From Adenanthera pavonina (Eukaryota; Streptophyta; Magnoliopsida; Fabales; Fabaceae), in contig JAIVEN010000028.1 in assembly GCA_026686845.1 (NCBI GenBank), positions 1,131,001 through 1,195,000 of the forward strand: a stretch of 64,000 nucleotides of DNA. The letters run 5' to 3'. The translations under genes were made by a program, and so were the position numbers. The notes beneath the pieces are model-generated. The model ran no database searches. It saw only the letters and a list, made by a program, of their open reading frames with translations, and was not told the DNA's origin. Below are positions 1-10,877 of this stretch, in pieces (the first letter of the stretch is position 1; every line of letters starts with the position of its first letter).

Positions 1-430
1 TCTCTGAGCAGATAAACTCCTCCATTACTCCGTACTATGCTGCAACAGAGTAGTGGAAAGGCGGGAGCAAGCTGCGTTCTAGACCGAGAGTGGGCAGGGG
101 GAGCACAAAACGACAAAGGAATGTCCCCCACTACGTTGTACTTGGTACGGTAACGTGGTGGTGAGGATGGGGATGCACAAGGGGACGAGAGAGGCAGAGC
201 AGAGGAAAGAGAAATTGAGGACGAAAAGGAAAGGAGGAGGGAGCCACGCGCTTGGGTTTTGGGAGAGTGAGGCCTGTTGCCGAGGCCCTATAAAGGAGGG
301 TCATCTGCAGCTAAGGGGGGGGGGAGAAAGCTTGAAGGCCGAGACAGAGGAGGCCACGGGTGAAGGTGGAGGCAAGGGAAGCCAGAGTTCCAGAGGCCGA
401 GAGAAAGAGTAACAAGGGAGATCGTCATTG
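1..430 (+). promoter_or_regulatory. GC-richer segment with TATA-like box and leader-like sequence
   Basis: This stretch is clearly richer in G and purines than its surroundings. A TATA-like box (TATAAAGG) lies at 289-296. It is followed by a purine-rich, leader-like stretch and then by a possible splice donor (ATTG|GTAATT) near 430. The DNA after it is T-rich like a plant intron. It could be the promoter and untranslated first exon of a gene, or the U3-R part of an LTR. I see no coding exon that would complete it, so the call is tentative. Confidence 0.28.
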
Positions 431-1984
431 GTAATTCTTGTTGTAAAATTCTGGTACCAAATTGAAGATCTTGTGTACATTCTTCTTTACTGCCTCGTCT
501 CTTCATTACTTTTTCTGCTAATTAAGTTTTCTATGTTCATTTGAGTGGGTCATGATAGAGTTTAGTATTGAGAAGTTCTGCTCTAGGATCTAATTGGATG
601 TTTCTCAGACTGTTGTTTTCGTTCTGGCCTGTGACATTAGACCGAAAACATTACTGGGTGTCACAGGGGTTCTATTATGTGCTCTGTTCTATTATTGGTT
701 AGTTGATATGTTTAATATGCATGCTGTATCGGTTAAGCTTCATCAATAACCTGTTGTGAATGCTTTGGATGAATGTGAAATTTTCTTTTTAGTCATCTTC
801 GTCTGAGTCTACTTCTCTCATGAAACCAGTGCCATTCTTCTGTGCTCTGTGATTGATCTGTCTAGTACTGATAAAATGATTCACTTGAGATGTGCTTGAG
901 CCGTTCATTGTGTCAAGCTGGGGAAGAAAGGGATATTGCTGTCGAAAGGACATTACCTTTCTTGTTAGGTGGTTTGGTTTTGAGGTTTGTTATTTTGATA
1001 ATTCTGGAACTAGATTGAGATTGAATAGGTACTGTTATTAGAGTAGGTTTTGGTCAATATATTTAGGCCTGTCTCAATGCTCCTCTCACACACACACACA
1101 CTTGTCCCCTGCTCATCTTGATGTTTTTATTCTGTTGTTGTTTTTATCCGAGGGTTTCCATCTTGGTTGCAGAATTACAGTTATGTGTATAGTTGGATTG
1201 GTGCACATTTTGAGGGATTTTAATGGGGAATTAGTTCCCAACTGTTTGCTATGGCTCTCTCATATCGTTCACATTTGGTTGGCTTTTGGGGTTTGAAATA
1301 CTTTGAATTGTTCCTACCCCTTTCATATGTAATTTGCTGTGACATTATGGCAATGTTAATATGAGTTTGGGACAAGGGACGCTAGTGGTTGGGTTGGAAT
1401 CTTCATCAACCGTCGCTTGTCCTTTTCTTTTTGAAATTCTAATTGAGTGAAGTTATTAAATTATCCTATGAATTGAATGTATAAAAATAGTGATGGAGTT
1501 TTGTTTAGACCATAAGTAATTATTTTTAGAGTCTACCTCGAGGGACTAAATCTCCGTAGGTATGTAGTATGTCAGTCAAGAGTATCATGAGCAAGAAGTT
1601 GCCATGGTACTGACATTGGTTAATTTTTGAACATTTTAAGTTCAAAATAATTCTTTTGAAAAAAAAAAGGGATTCTTAATAGTTTTGTTTTTATAAGGAA
1701 ATGTAAATAATTTTTTTTTAGTAAATAAACAAATAAATGATATATATGCGTATTATATGTAGCAATTTTTATTCCCTTTGATTATATATATATATATATT
1801 TTAAATAATAAGTACAAAAATAAGAAAATAATAAAAGTAAATACATAAGAAAATTTTGATGATATATATAAAAGTCGTATGCTTAAATTCCTTTTATCAT
1901 TTTTCTTTTTTATAAAATAACCATAATCATATTTATTGTCATGTATAAAAATGATTTCATTTTCCCAATTTTATCTTTTAAGTT
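431..1984. other. T-rich DNA without a recognisable gene
   Basis: The first part (to about 1500) is T-rich on the plus strand, as plant introns are, with a short CA microsatellite at about 1088-1102. From about 1640 it becomes AT-rich with A and T runs and a TA microsatellite near 1783-1800. The short open frames here show no similarity I recognise. Confidence 0.4.
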
Positions 1985-3289
1985 CCTTTTCGCCTTTCGC
2001 CACGAGTGGCATCACCGTGAGAATATGAGCTTTAATCAGTAAATTATGAGTGATCAAGTCATCATATATGCCGTTTGATTTTCATTTAAAATTTTTCTTT
2101 TGGTATTTTTTACTCCGAGTGGTAACACCGTGAGCATATAAGCTAAATCAGTAACTTGTGAGTGATAAAGTCACCACATATGCTGATTATTATTTTTCAT
2201 AACATTAGTAATGATCACATTTATTAATTTCTTTTAAAAAGAATATATATTTGTACAAAGTTTTATTTGTTTTCTTTTGAGCTTTTTGTGCCTTTTTGTC
2301 TCGAGTAACACTACCGTGGACACTTAGGTATCAATGGGTAAATGTGAGTGATAAAGTCACCATATGAGCCAATTGAGTTTATTATAAAATTGTTTTCAAA
2401 TATTTTATTTTCAAATAAAGATGTTCAAAATCACAAACAATTTTAATCCTATTTTTAAATTTGAGGAAAAATATATTTTCTCTTTTAAAAATTGATTAAA
2501 CCAAAAATAAATAAATGAAAAGAGCAAATAATGGAAATTAATCTGTCTTTTACAAATTAAAACATACCAACCAATTATGAAAATTGTTTTCTTTGTGGAA
2601 AGACAAAATTATTTTCTATTAACCTCTCTTTTCAAAGAAAATATATAATAAAAATACAAACTCAGTGACACGCTTTTTGTTCCGAACTACGTCGACTTTG
2701 ATCCCTATCGCAGGGTACGTAGGCCCCAGACTCTAATTCTGGGTCAAGTCCACCTTTGTAAATAAATAAATATTTTCTTATTTATTTGATGTTTTTTTTC
2801 TTCATTTAATAAATATTTACCAATTTTTCAAGTCCACTTTTGTATTTCCCAATTCCACTTTTGTAAATAAATAATATTTCCCTTATTTTACTTTTCCAAC
2901 TCTTCATATTTTCATTTTATTCTTTATTTTTATTTTACATTTCTTTTTTTAATATATTTATTTTTGCATGTGAGTGATAAAAGGGCAATCAAAATAAATT
3001 TGTAAAAAGCCATAAAAATTGCATAATCAACCTAAGGTAACCGTTCTTAGGAACGGGTGTTGTGGGGGTGCCTAATACCTTCCCCACTCACAATCGTACT
3101 CCCGAACCCAACTCTGATTCGCAGACCAGTCCTTGTCCCTTTTTTTGTTTTTGTTCCGGTTTTCCAAAATTTCCCTTAAAATTTTGGTGGCGACTCCCCT
3201 CGAAATCGGCCTTCCGCCAGGCGGGCCGATTTCATTTCTATCTTTTTTCTATTTCCCGTGCCATCCGCGTCGCATTTTCGGGTGTGACA
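1985..3289 (+). mobile_element. Ty3/gypsy LTR, Ogre/Tat-like, 3' portion
   Basis: Several signatures known from plant Ogre/Tat LTRs appear in order: GAACTACGTCGACTTTGATCC near 2683, GGTACGTAGG near 2713, GGTAACCGTTC...GAACGGGTGTTGTGGGGGTG near 3035-3070, CTAATACCTTCCCCAC near 3070, GGTGGCGACTCC near 3186, and a terminal GGGTGTGACA ending at 3289. The upstream part carries imperfect repeats (listed separately). No primer-binding site follows the 3' end and no polyprotein is present, so this is a solo or truncated LTR. I could not place the 5' end: no convincing TGTCACACC start with a matching target duplication was found, and the element may begin anywhere from about 1570 to 1980. Confidence 0.65.
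1990..2375 (+). repeat. Three imperfect repeats in the gypsy LTR
   Basis: Three diverged copies begin near 1996, 2113 and 2297. Each carries a CGAGTGG/CACCGTG core, then GAGCATATAAGCT-like sequence, then GTGAGTGATAAAGTCACCA. A fourth partial copy (TGTGAGTGATAAA) lies near 2969. Their position in the front half of the LTR fits U3 repeats. Confidence 0.6.
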
Positions 3290-3899
3290 CCCTGTCATTA
3301 ATTTGTCCATTGTTTAACTAATGTAAACATGTAATATGACATGATAGAGTGCTTATATGCATATTGCTTAAAGTTTATATACACATAACTCAAAGTTTAA
3401 GGAGTTTATCTGCACAAAAAATTGAAAAACGTCACATAATTAGAACCTCAGTTTTTAGCTGTTCTAAAATAAAAAAATTGTGGGACGAAAATGTCCTTGT
3501 AGAGAATAATTTGACAGTGAGCCTTCATGTTTTATAGATACATTGTGTGTTTTTCTTTCAATTTAGTTTTCAAATTTTACAATTCATTCATCACTTTTTT
3601 GAATGATGAGTTCCAATTAATTTGCCATTCAGCTTCCAACTTTTACAATCATATTATAGATTTTTTCAACTTAGTTTTCAAATTTTTTTTTAACTTAGGT
3701 CAAATATGTTCAAAACAAAGTAAATCGAGCAGCTGATATTGAAGGATGCCAACATAGGGATGGGTAAATTACACTTTTGGAGGTTAGAATGGTAAGCCTC
3801 CTTTGAATCCGTTTCATTTTGTATAGTATGGTCCAGAATTGAAAGTTCTTACTAACAATGTTTCTTTTAAATGGAAATTAGAAGTATAACTAGAGGGGA
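3290..3899. other. No gene seen
   Basis: AT-rich sequence with only short open frames that match nothing I know. Confidence 0.4.
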
Positions 3900-5420
3900 A
3901 AAAAGAGAAAATGACAATAAAATACCTTTAGAGACAAAAAATTTTAAAAGCATACCTCGAACTTGAGTAATTACAAAAACACATTAAAGTATCAAATTAT
4001 AAATATTTTTATTGTATGGAAAGACCTAACTACCCCTACCTCAATTAAAACTCCCCTAACCTCAAATCCCTCCCCCGTCGTGTGGTTGCTTCTCACACTC
4101 CTCCCTCCATGTCAGCACAAGAGGTAGGAGTGACACCTCTTCCCTCCTTCCTCTATTTTCTCTCTCCCTCTCCTCCTTCCTCTTCTGTTCAACTTTCCTC
4201 CCTCTCCCTCTTTCTCTTGCTCCTTCCTCCAACTCGCCACCCTATCGCCCCCTTCCCAACCCCACTATCATCTCCCTATTGCCCTCCCCTCTAAGATCTA
4301 GATCTGCCACCAACCTACCTAGGGATCGCATAAAACCGAATCCACCTTTGGGTACATTAAAATAGTACGAAACCAAATCCACCGAAGAAGAACATGGATG
4401 CAAAGGTTGGGAGCTTGGTTTCAACTAGGAGTGGCAGTGCTTCTCCGTCCCTCTTCTTCTTTCTCTTCCACCATCTTCAGCCCACACCCATCTTCATTTT
4501 CTCTCTCTCTCTCCCCCTCTCCCTCTATCTCTATTTGTTTTGTTTGCTGTTGTTGGATTTTTTAAATTTTAGTTTGTTGGTTTGAGTAGTGGTTTTGCAA
4601 CTTTCACAAAATGAAAATGTATGTAGATCAATTGTAAATATAGGTATATCAGTTATAAATTTACATGAATCAATTACAAATGTATTTGGGTTGTTAGTAT
4701 ACCTGAAAATGTATATAAATCAATTGCAAATATTGATATATTAGGTGCAAATACATGTGTATCAGTTGCAAATGTATACTATATTTACTTTATTTACTTG
4801 ACTTGTAAAATATACGTGGATCAATTATAAATATAGGTGTATCAGTTACAAATATAGGTAGAACAATTGAAATTTTATGTGTATCAGTTGCAAATGTATG
4901 TGAAAATTTTTTTTTGGATGATATTGCCTATGATATTGTATTGTGTTTAGTTGTAAATCACCTTATAATATTTGCAAATATAGGATTGTCAGTTGCAAAT
5001 GCACCATAATCACTTACAAATCTTAGAACTTCAATTGTAAATTGTCGATTATCAGTTGTAAATGTACAATGGTCAACCATCAGAAGGTCTCTCTGATGGT
5101 TGATCAGATCAGTAACTCAATAAGAGCTTCTATTGCCAGCGTGTCTAATTTAATTGACTATTAGAGGGTTTTCTGATGGTCAACCATCGTCTCATTTGCA
5201 AATTTATGTGTATCTATTGTAAATCACTAGACATCAGTTGCAAATGAATATATTCAATTAATTAGTAATTCTAACATAAAATAAGGGAGGGAAAAAGGTT
5301 ATTTACGGATAAAAAATAATTTTAAATAGTTATCTTAGCATCTTATGGTAATTTTTTAAGTTTGAGATATGTTTTTAAAATTTTCTATTCCTAGAGATAT
5401 TTATCTGATCTTATAAAAAA
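3900..5420. mobile_element. Non-autonomous terminal-inverted-repeat element, Mutator-like
   Basis: The ends are inverted copies of each other over about 60 bp. At 3912-3975 the left end includes ATAAAATACC, AAATTTTAAAAGCATACCTC and AACTTGAG. The complement of the right end (about 5350-5412) reads AGATAAATATC, AAATTTTAAAAACATATCTC and AAACTT. The interior has no transposase but holds a CT-rich stretch (4040-4560) and an array of short motifs. Long, diverged inverted ends with no coding capacity fit a Mutator-type element. I could not fix the exact outer bases or a 9-bp target duplication. Confidence 0.5.
4610..5270. repeat. Array of ATCAGTTGCAAATGTA-like motifs
   Basis: A motif close to (A/T)TCA(G/A)TT(G/A)(C/T)AAAT(G/A)TA recurs many times at short irregular spacing, for example near 4627, 4649, 4672, 4719, 4747, 4766, 4818, 4839, 4880, 4986, 5055 and 5213. 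Around 5075-5200 it is interrupted by hairpin-forming copies of GATGGTTGA/TCAACCATC. Confidence 0.65.
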
Positions 5421-7324
5421 AGGATGGAAAAAGGTGATTTCTTAAATTAATGCAATCCAACTTAGTTGACAACAAAAGTCGGGAGTAAATATCCATTGAG
5501 GTGGACTCAAATGTCATGATTCAATTACTGTTGCAGCTTTTAAGAGAGGAATCTGTTTGTGAAAGAAAAGAAGTAAAGTAAATAATAAAGAATTAAAGCT
5601 ATTAATGTGTTGTCACTAGCGAGGGCCTATATGCCCAGTTATTATAATTGTATCAGTGGTTTTAACGCTACCAAGGGATCACACTGTGATCTGCTCCCTC
5701 CTATATAAAATATAAGGCACTATTATTTATCTTACACTTACACTGAATAATAAAATAGTTAAAATTAATAATTAAGCTAACTGTATTTGTAATAAAAAAC
5801 TTAGATTTGCCTTTAATTATTGACATTCCTCCTTATGAATCTTAAATTTGTATTTTTCATACTCAATCAAAAGAATGATATTTTTAAAAAATAGACATTT
5901 AATTGTGTAGAAATTTTACGAAGCAAAAATTTATTTATACCTAGAGAACCTTCCATAAGATATCATATATTTGAGCCGGGAGAAGGCATGTTATATCCTC
6001 CTTATTACGCCAAATAAAGTTTTTTTTATTTTGGCTACAATTACGCCAAATATTATCCCCTCCATGAATGACCTCATTTTATTCATTCTTTTACTCCCCA
6101 CCTTTGCACAAATAAATATTTGAGTTTTAGCAGCAAATTAATGCCACACACACATGACTTATCTTTATTTTGGTTTCTGACTTTTATACTAATGGTGAGC
6201 TAAGTTGATTGCACCATCCAAGTCTTCAAGACTTGTCGGAGGAGCCAAATATGCTGACACCGACAGAGGATGAAGATTAAAGCTGTTGAATCTCAAGGTG
6301 TAAAAGCTCTCGGGCACAACCTCATTGTTCCTCTAGGTTAGAGGCAAAAGATAGAATTGGAGAATTCTAGACGGTTTGTTTGCAATGTTTGTAAATAGGT
6401 GATGAGCTGTAAAATAAAAGCCACATGACATCCAACAATTGGAGAACAGTATATAAAACATATAAGCAACAATATATATATGTTTTATCTGCATGTGAAT
6501 CAAAGCATTTTATCCTTTTATCCATAGATCATTTTAATTTTCAAGTTATGTTGATTGAATATTTGAATAAGATTATTAATTATGTGCTTGTTTTCAATTT
6601 TTATTTTATGTGAATACATAAATTTCATACAAACGAATTCTAACTTTAGAAAAAATTGTTTATAATTCGGAAGTTCTTGTAGATGAAATTTTGATGCGAG
6701 AGGATTTAGGAATTCAATAGACATATAGATATGAATAGAGTTTTTTCACCTATTGAGATATACGTCCCGATCGGAATTGTCACATTTAATGGCTGTCGAA
6801 AATAATTATGTCATGAATTTTCACTTCAATAGTACTTTTTTCTTTACAGTATTTTTACATCATTTATTGATAATTGAATAAGTGTTGATAAAACAAAAAT
6901 TGACTGCCAAAGATGCATATTTCAACATTTCTGGTCCTAAAAAAACAAATATTTTTCCAGTAGTGTTTCTTGGTTTGAAAGATGAGTGTTGTGCTCAATC
7001 ATAATCATCTCAATTAAATGCATGCAACATTAAGACTGAAAATTGGCATATACTGAGTATCAATTAAAATACAAATAACATAACGAATATTTACAAATTG
7101 GGTTTCTTACATTCATACATTAGTATAATTAGAGAAAGTGACATGAGAACGTAGTCAAGTATGGAATCCACATATCACTGTTACATTTATCATTTTTTCC
7201 TTATTTTCTCTCTCTGATTGTGTCGCATTCATTCTGAAAAGTGAATGTAGGGAATCAAGACTGATATATTCATTAGGCCTTTGTGTTTCTCATTTCTTTA
7301 GAGCACTAGTTATTTTCCATTCTA
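5421..7324. other. AT-rich DNA without a recognisable gene
   Basis: No convincing exon or element. A CTCCCTCC sequence at about 5694 resembles the end of Stowaway-type miniature elements, but I found no matching other end. A 7+7 palindrome (GATCACA C TGTGATC) lies at about 5679-5693. Confidence 0.35.
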
Positions 7325-7404
7325 TACTCCCTCCTGTTTTAAATATAAGCAAATTTTGGTATATATAAAGTAGTTTTTTTTTATATTTGAAACCAGAGGG
7401 CATA
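7325..7404. mobile_element. Short Stowaway-like fold-back element
   Basis: CTCCCTCCTGTTTTAAATATA begins after a TA at 7325, and its inverted partner (TATATTTGAAACCAGAGGG) ends near 7400, followed by a CATA. The middle also folds on itself (TATATATAAAGTAG). The CTCCCTCC start and flanking TA fit a relic Stowaway MITE. Confidence 0.5.
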
Positions 7405-8419
7405 TACGTTAATAACTACGGGTCTTAAATAACTTCAATTGATTAGTTTTCTTATATTTGGGAAGTGGCCGGAGTTTTTTTTATGTATCAATTGTCAATT
7501 TAATTAATGAATTAATTTGTGATTTTAGTGGTGTTTATTAAAAGGTGATATGAACAATTTTTAAAATTCACTCACTCCTTTTAGACGCATCCACAACTTC
7601 TCTAAATTCATCATCAGGATGTACAATTAATTACTTATTTGATTGAATTTCGTTAATCTCCTGTTCTAAATCATACTGTTCCCAAATAATTGAAGAGTTT
7701 CGATCCTTATTATAGTTATTGGGGTTGAAGTTTAAAGTTTAGAGCTTAAAGAAATTTATTTTCCAAAAACAAAAAATAAATATAATATTAATTATAAAAA
7801 CGTTTATATGTTTCTTTTCGTTTTCAAACCACAGTCCCAGCCGATAACAATATATATATATATATATATATTAAAAAAAATATGCTTAAATTAATCAGCT
7901 TTTCTGCTTTAGTGATCAGGGGCTATTGTTAGTTTAAAAATAAATACCTTTTCGCTTATATATCACACTATTTTACTCTGTCATCGTGGCTCAGCGATAT
8001 ATATTTAAATTTAAAGACGTGAATTAATGGGTTAGCACTAAACAATTACGAATAAATTAATCAACGAGAAATATATGCTGGCCCTTGCAGTCGAGATCCC
8101 CTATATTAACAAAAAAGATGAGTGTATCTATCGTTATTAACAAATTAAATAACGATGGACTGCGGATTCTTTGAATTGATTAGTCTCTCTCTTTCCTTTC
8201 GGTCTACCATTTAATTGATTAGTCTCTACAATAGAACAAATGTGCTGAGATATCCACCAATTTTTCACCCTCTGCAATCGATCATCTATATATATATATA
8301 CATTCCAATTGCTCTTATTGTCCTTAGCTATTCACCTTCATCACTTGTTGCAATATGTATGTGAATTTGCAATGTGAGGATTTTTTAGAAAGCTATTATA
8401 GATTATATGCCAGCTAAAG
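7405..8419. other. No gene seen; TA microsatellite
   Basis: AT-rich, with a TA repeat at about 7850-7871 and a second short one near 8288. No open frame of note. Confidence 0.4.
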
Positions 8420-10877
8420 TGTAACACCTTATCTCCAAACACCTCCAAATTTGATCAAAAACTTCAAAATCTAACCAGACGCAACCCAAACATCTCAAAA
8501 CAACTTCCCAAAATTTCAAATAGCGGAAAAGAATCAAATAACACAAAAAAACTGGGCTGAGGCCACGGCCGCTACAGCACTACCGCGGCTTTGGCCTCCC
8601 CTGTTTTCCACCCGCTACTAACCTTATTGGTGTTGCGGCTTGGACCCTGGCACCGCGGCTCCCCCTGCTGATTTTCTATACCAGCAAACTTCCATACTTC
8701 AGGGTGAACTTCTGACGCACATAACATTATGCTCCGACCTTCGATTGACTTGATTCCAACTCCTATAAGTCAATATAGTTTCAATCTATCCATAGACACC
8801 ACTTTCACTTCAATCCAACTCCGTATGGAGATTCTGGACCCCTTGCACCATTTTGGCCACTTATTGACCAAAACTCACCATTAACCACCTTCAGTTGCCA
8901 CCAAAGGCAAATGGTTATTCAAAGACCATTACAGGTCCAAAACCCCTAAACCAACTTGTTCAAAGAGGTTTCACCTCAAAGGAACCACTCCTCTGAGATT
9001 TGACCCTTTTGAATCTCAACTTGACAAAACGGGCTACAGGCCCTAAAACACACCAACCAGGCCCAATTCCGCTTTTCTTCATACATAACACAAACAACAC
9101 CATTCCACATACATAACCATATGAACATCCATCCATAACAAAACATTCTATCCTACTTGGCACAAGTTACATATCCAAATTACACACAAACTACATAGAC
9201 CTAGTATTTCCACATCCGCTACTACTCCCTTGGCTTCTCAGGATTAATGCCAGAACCTTCACCTGAAAGGTTAGTTTATGGGAGAGGGGTGTGAGACGAT
9301 ATCTTAGTAACCAGGAACAACCACACACACACACATATATACATATATCTCATGCAACTCATGAATGCAATATGAAATGAATGGAATTCATGTCTCCCTC
9401 ATACACAGCTAGAACCACAAGCTGTCGTCATAGCAAGACATTGCTTATAGGTAATTCCCTTCCAATTGTCAGTGAAGACTGATTTTGGAACATCACCAAG
9501 CTCACCTCCCATTAGTGCACCTGGCCAAAGGTAACACTAATGTTCAGACTATGACTCTCCTTCCCCTTTCCCACTAAGAATTGGCAGCTATTTAGGGAAG
9601 GTGCAGTCCACTACGTGCCTTTCCCCTCTTGGCTATAGGAGGCAATTTAGCCACAAAGATTCCATTCTTATCCTCCCTAATACATATATATTCCATCCTT
9701 ATCCTCCCTAACATATATCATCATATATCATATCATCATCATCACCCAATCTGCCATATATCATAATTTCACAATGTCATGTGGTAATGCTCATGTATCA
9801 TCATATAATCATCATCATCATGTCACAATGTCATGCATGCATCATGTCATGTCACATCAACATCATCATCTCATATGTAATCATCATCATAAATCATAAT
9901 CATCATCTAGCTGTGTGCATACCACGATATGTAGAAAATAGTATACACAAACATATCAATATCGTGGTATGAAAGAAACATGCATATATACACAAATATA
10001 CATACTATCATATAATACAAATAATACAATATAACTAAACACCCGGTTATCTCAGATTGTCAACATTATGCTCACACGAGTTCCACAAGCTTTCTTGAAC
10101 GTCAATCCCACGACTAGCCTTCTCCGAGTAGCCAAACAACCTTAACAATACCAAAATACCTTGATTAACATCATATACCAAATATCCAAATTTCACAATT
10201 CAACCATTTTAGCCTAACCCAAGGTTTCAACACCCCTTTTATGCATCATTAAGCTCCTAAGAATCATTCAAACACCAAACAATTACATACACTTCGAATT
10301 TCCAAGAGCCCTAACTGAAAACAACCTAGGGTTAAGCTCAAATCATACATAAACCCTTCAAAACTCACATCCAAGCAACAAGAACACTAAAACACACTTC
10401 CTTAACCCCATTTCATCTATTTCAATTGGTGGATTTCGGATAGAACCAAAGATCCCAAACTTATAATCGAAAAACCCCAAGTTCAACCGAAGAAAATGGA
10501 GAGAGAGAAGTAGAAATCACTTACCAACTTGAATCCAAACTTCCAGAGGCGGAAAACAACTCTCAATGGCCGAAAATGGCAAACCCCAGCAGAGCTCCTC
10601 ATTTCTCCTCTGTTGCTCTCTTCATTTCTTTCTTTTCTGTTCGTCTGAAATGATTCTGATTTAAACCAAAAACCTGACTCTCACAGCGGCCTCAGCATAC
10701 CTCACCATGGCTCCACTAGTTTTCAGCTAAAAAAAGGCACTGGACACGCTCTTGCTGCAGCGGCCATGCTTCTCACTGCGGCATGAAGCTCTTTCAGACT
10801 CCATTTGAACCTTCCTCCATCATGTTTTCCTCCGATTCTATACACGATGCCAAAACAAAGTCATGAGGGGTGTTACA
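8420..10877 (-). mobile_element. Solo LTR, Ty3/gypsy Tekay/Del-like (copy A)
   Basis: The element runs from TGTAACACC at 8420 to GGTGTTACA at 10877, a perfect 9-bp terminal inverted repeat of the TG...CA type. The flanks are TAAAG (8415-8419) and TAAGG (10878-10882), a 5-bp target duplication with one mismatch. At about 2.46 kb, with no polyprotein and no primer-binding site, it is a solo LTR. TGTAACACC ends and this length are familiar from Tekay/Del chromoviruses, so the family call is by analogy. It is homologous along its length to the solo LTR at 14023-16464, in opposite orientation. The strand given is relative to that copy; true transcription direction was not established. Confidence 0.75.
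9718..9905. repeat. ATC/CAT trinucleotide-rich microsatellite
   Basis: A run of imperfect ATC/CAT/ATG units within solo LTR copy A. The matching position in copy B (about 15005-15170) holds GAT/ATG units, so the microsatellite is part of the LTR family and not a local accident. Confidence 0.7.

Noticed and set aside
659..3289. Full 2.6-kb LTR from TGTCACA (659) to TGTGACA (3289)
   Set aside because: The termini are inverted, but the flanks do not match and 660-1500 looks like ordinary T-rich DNA, so the chance of coincidence is high.
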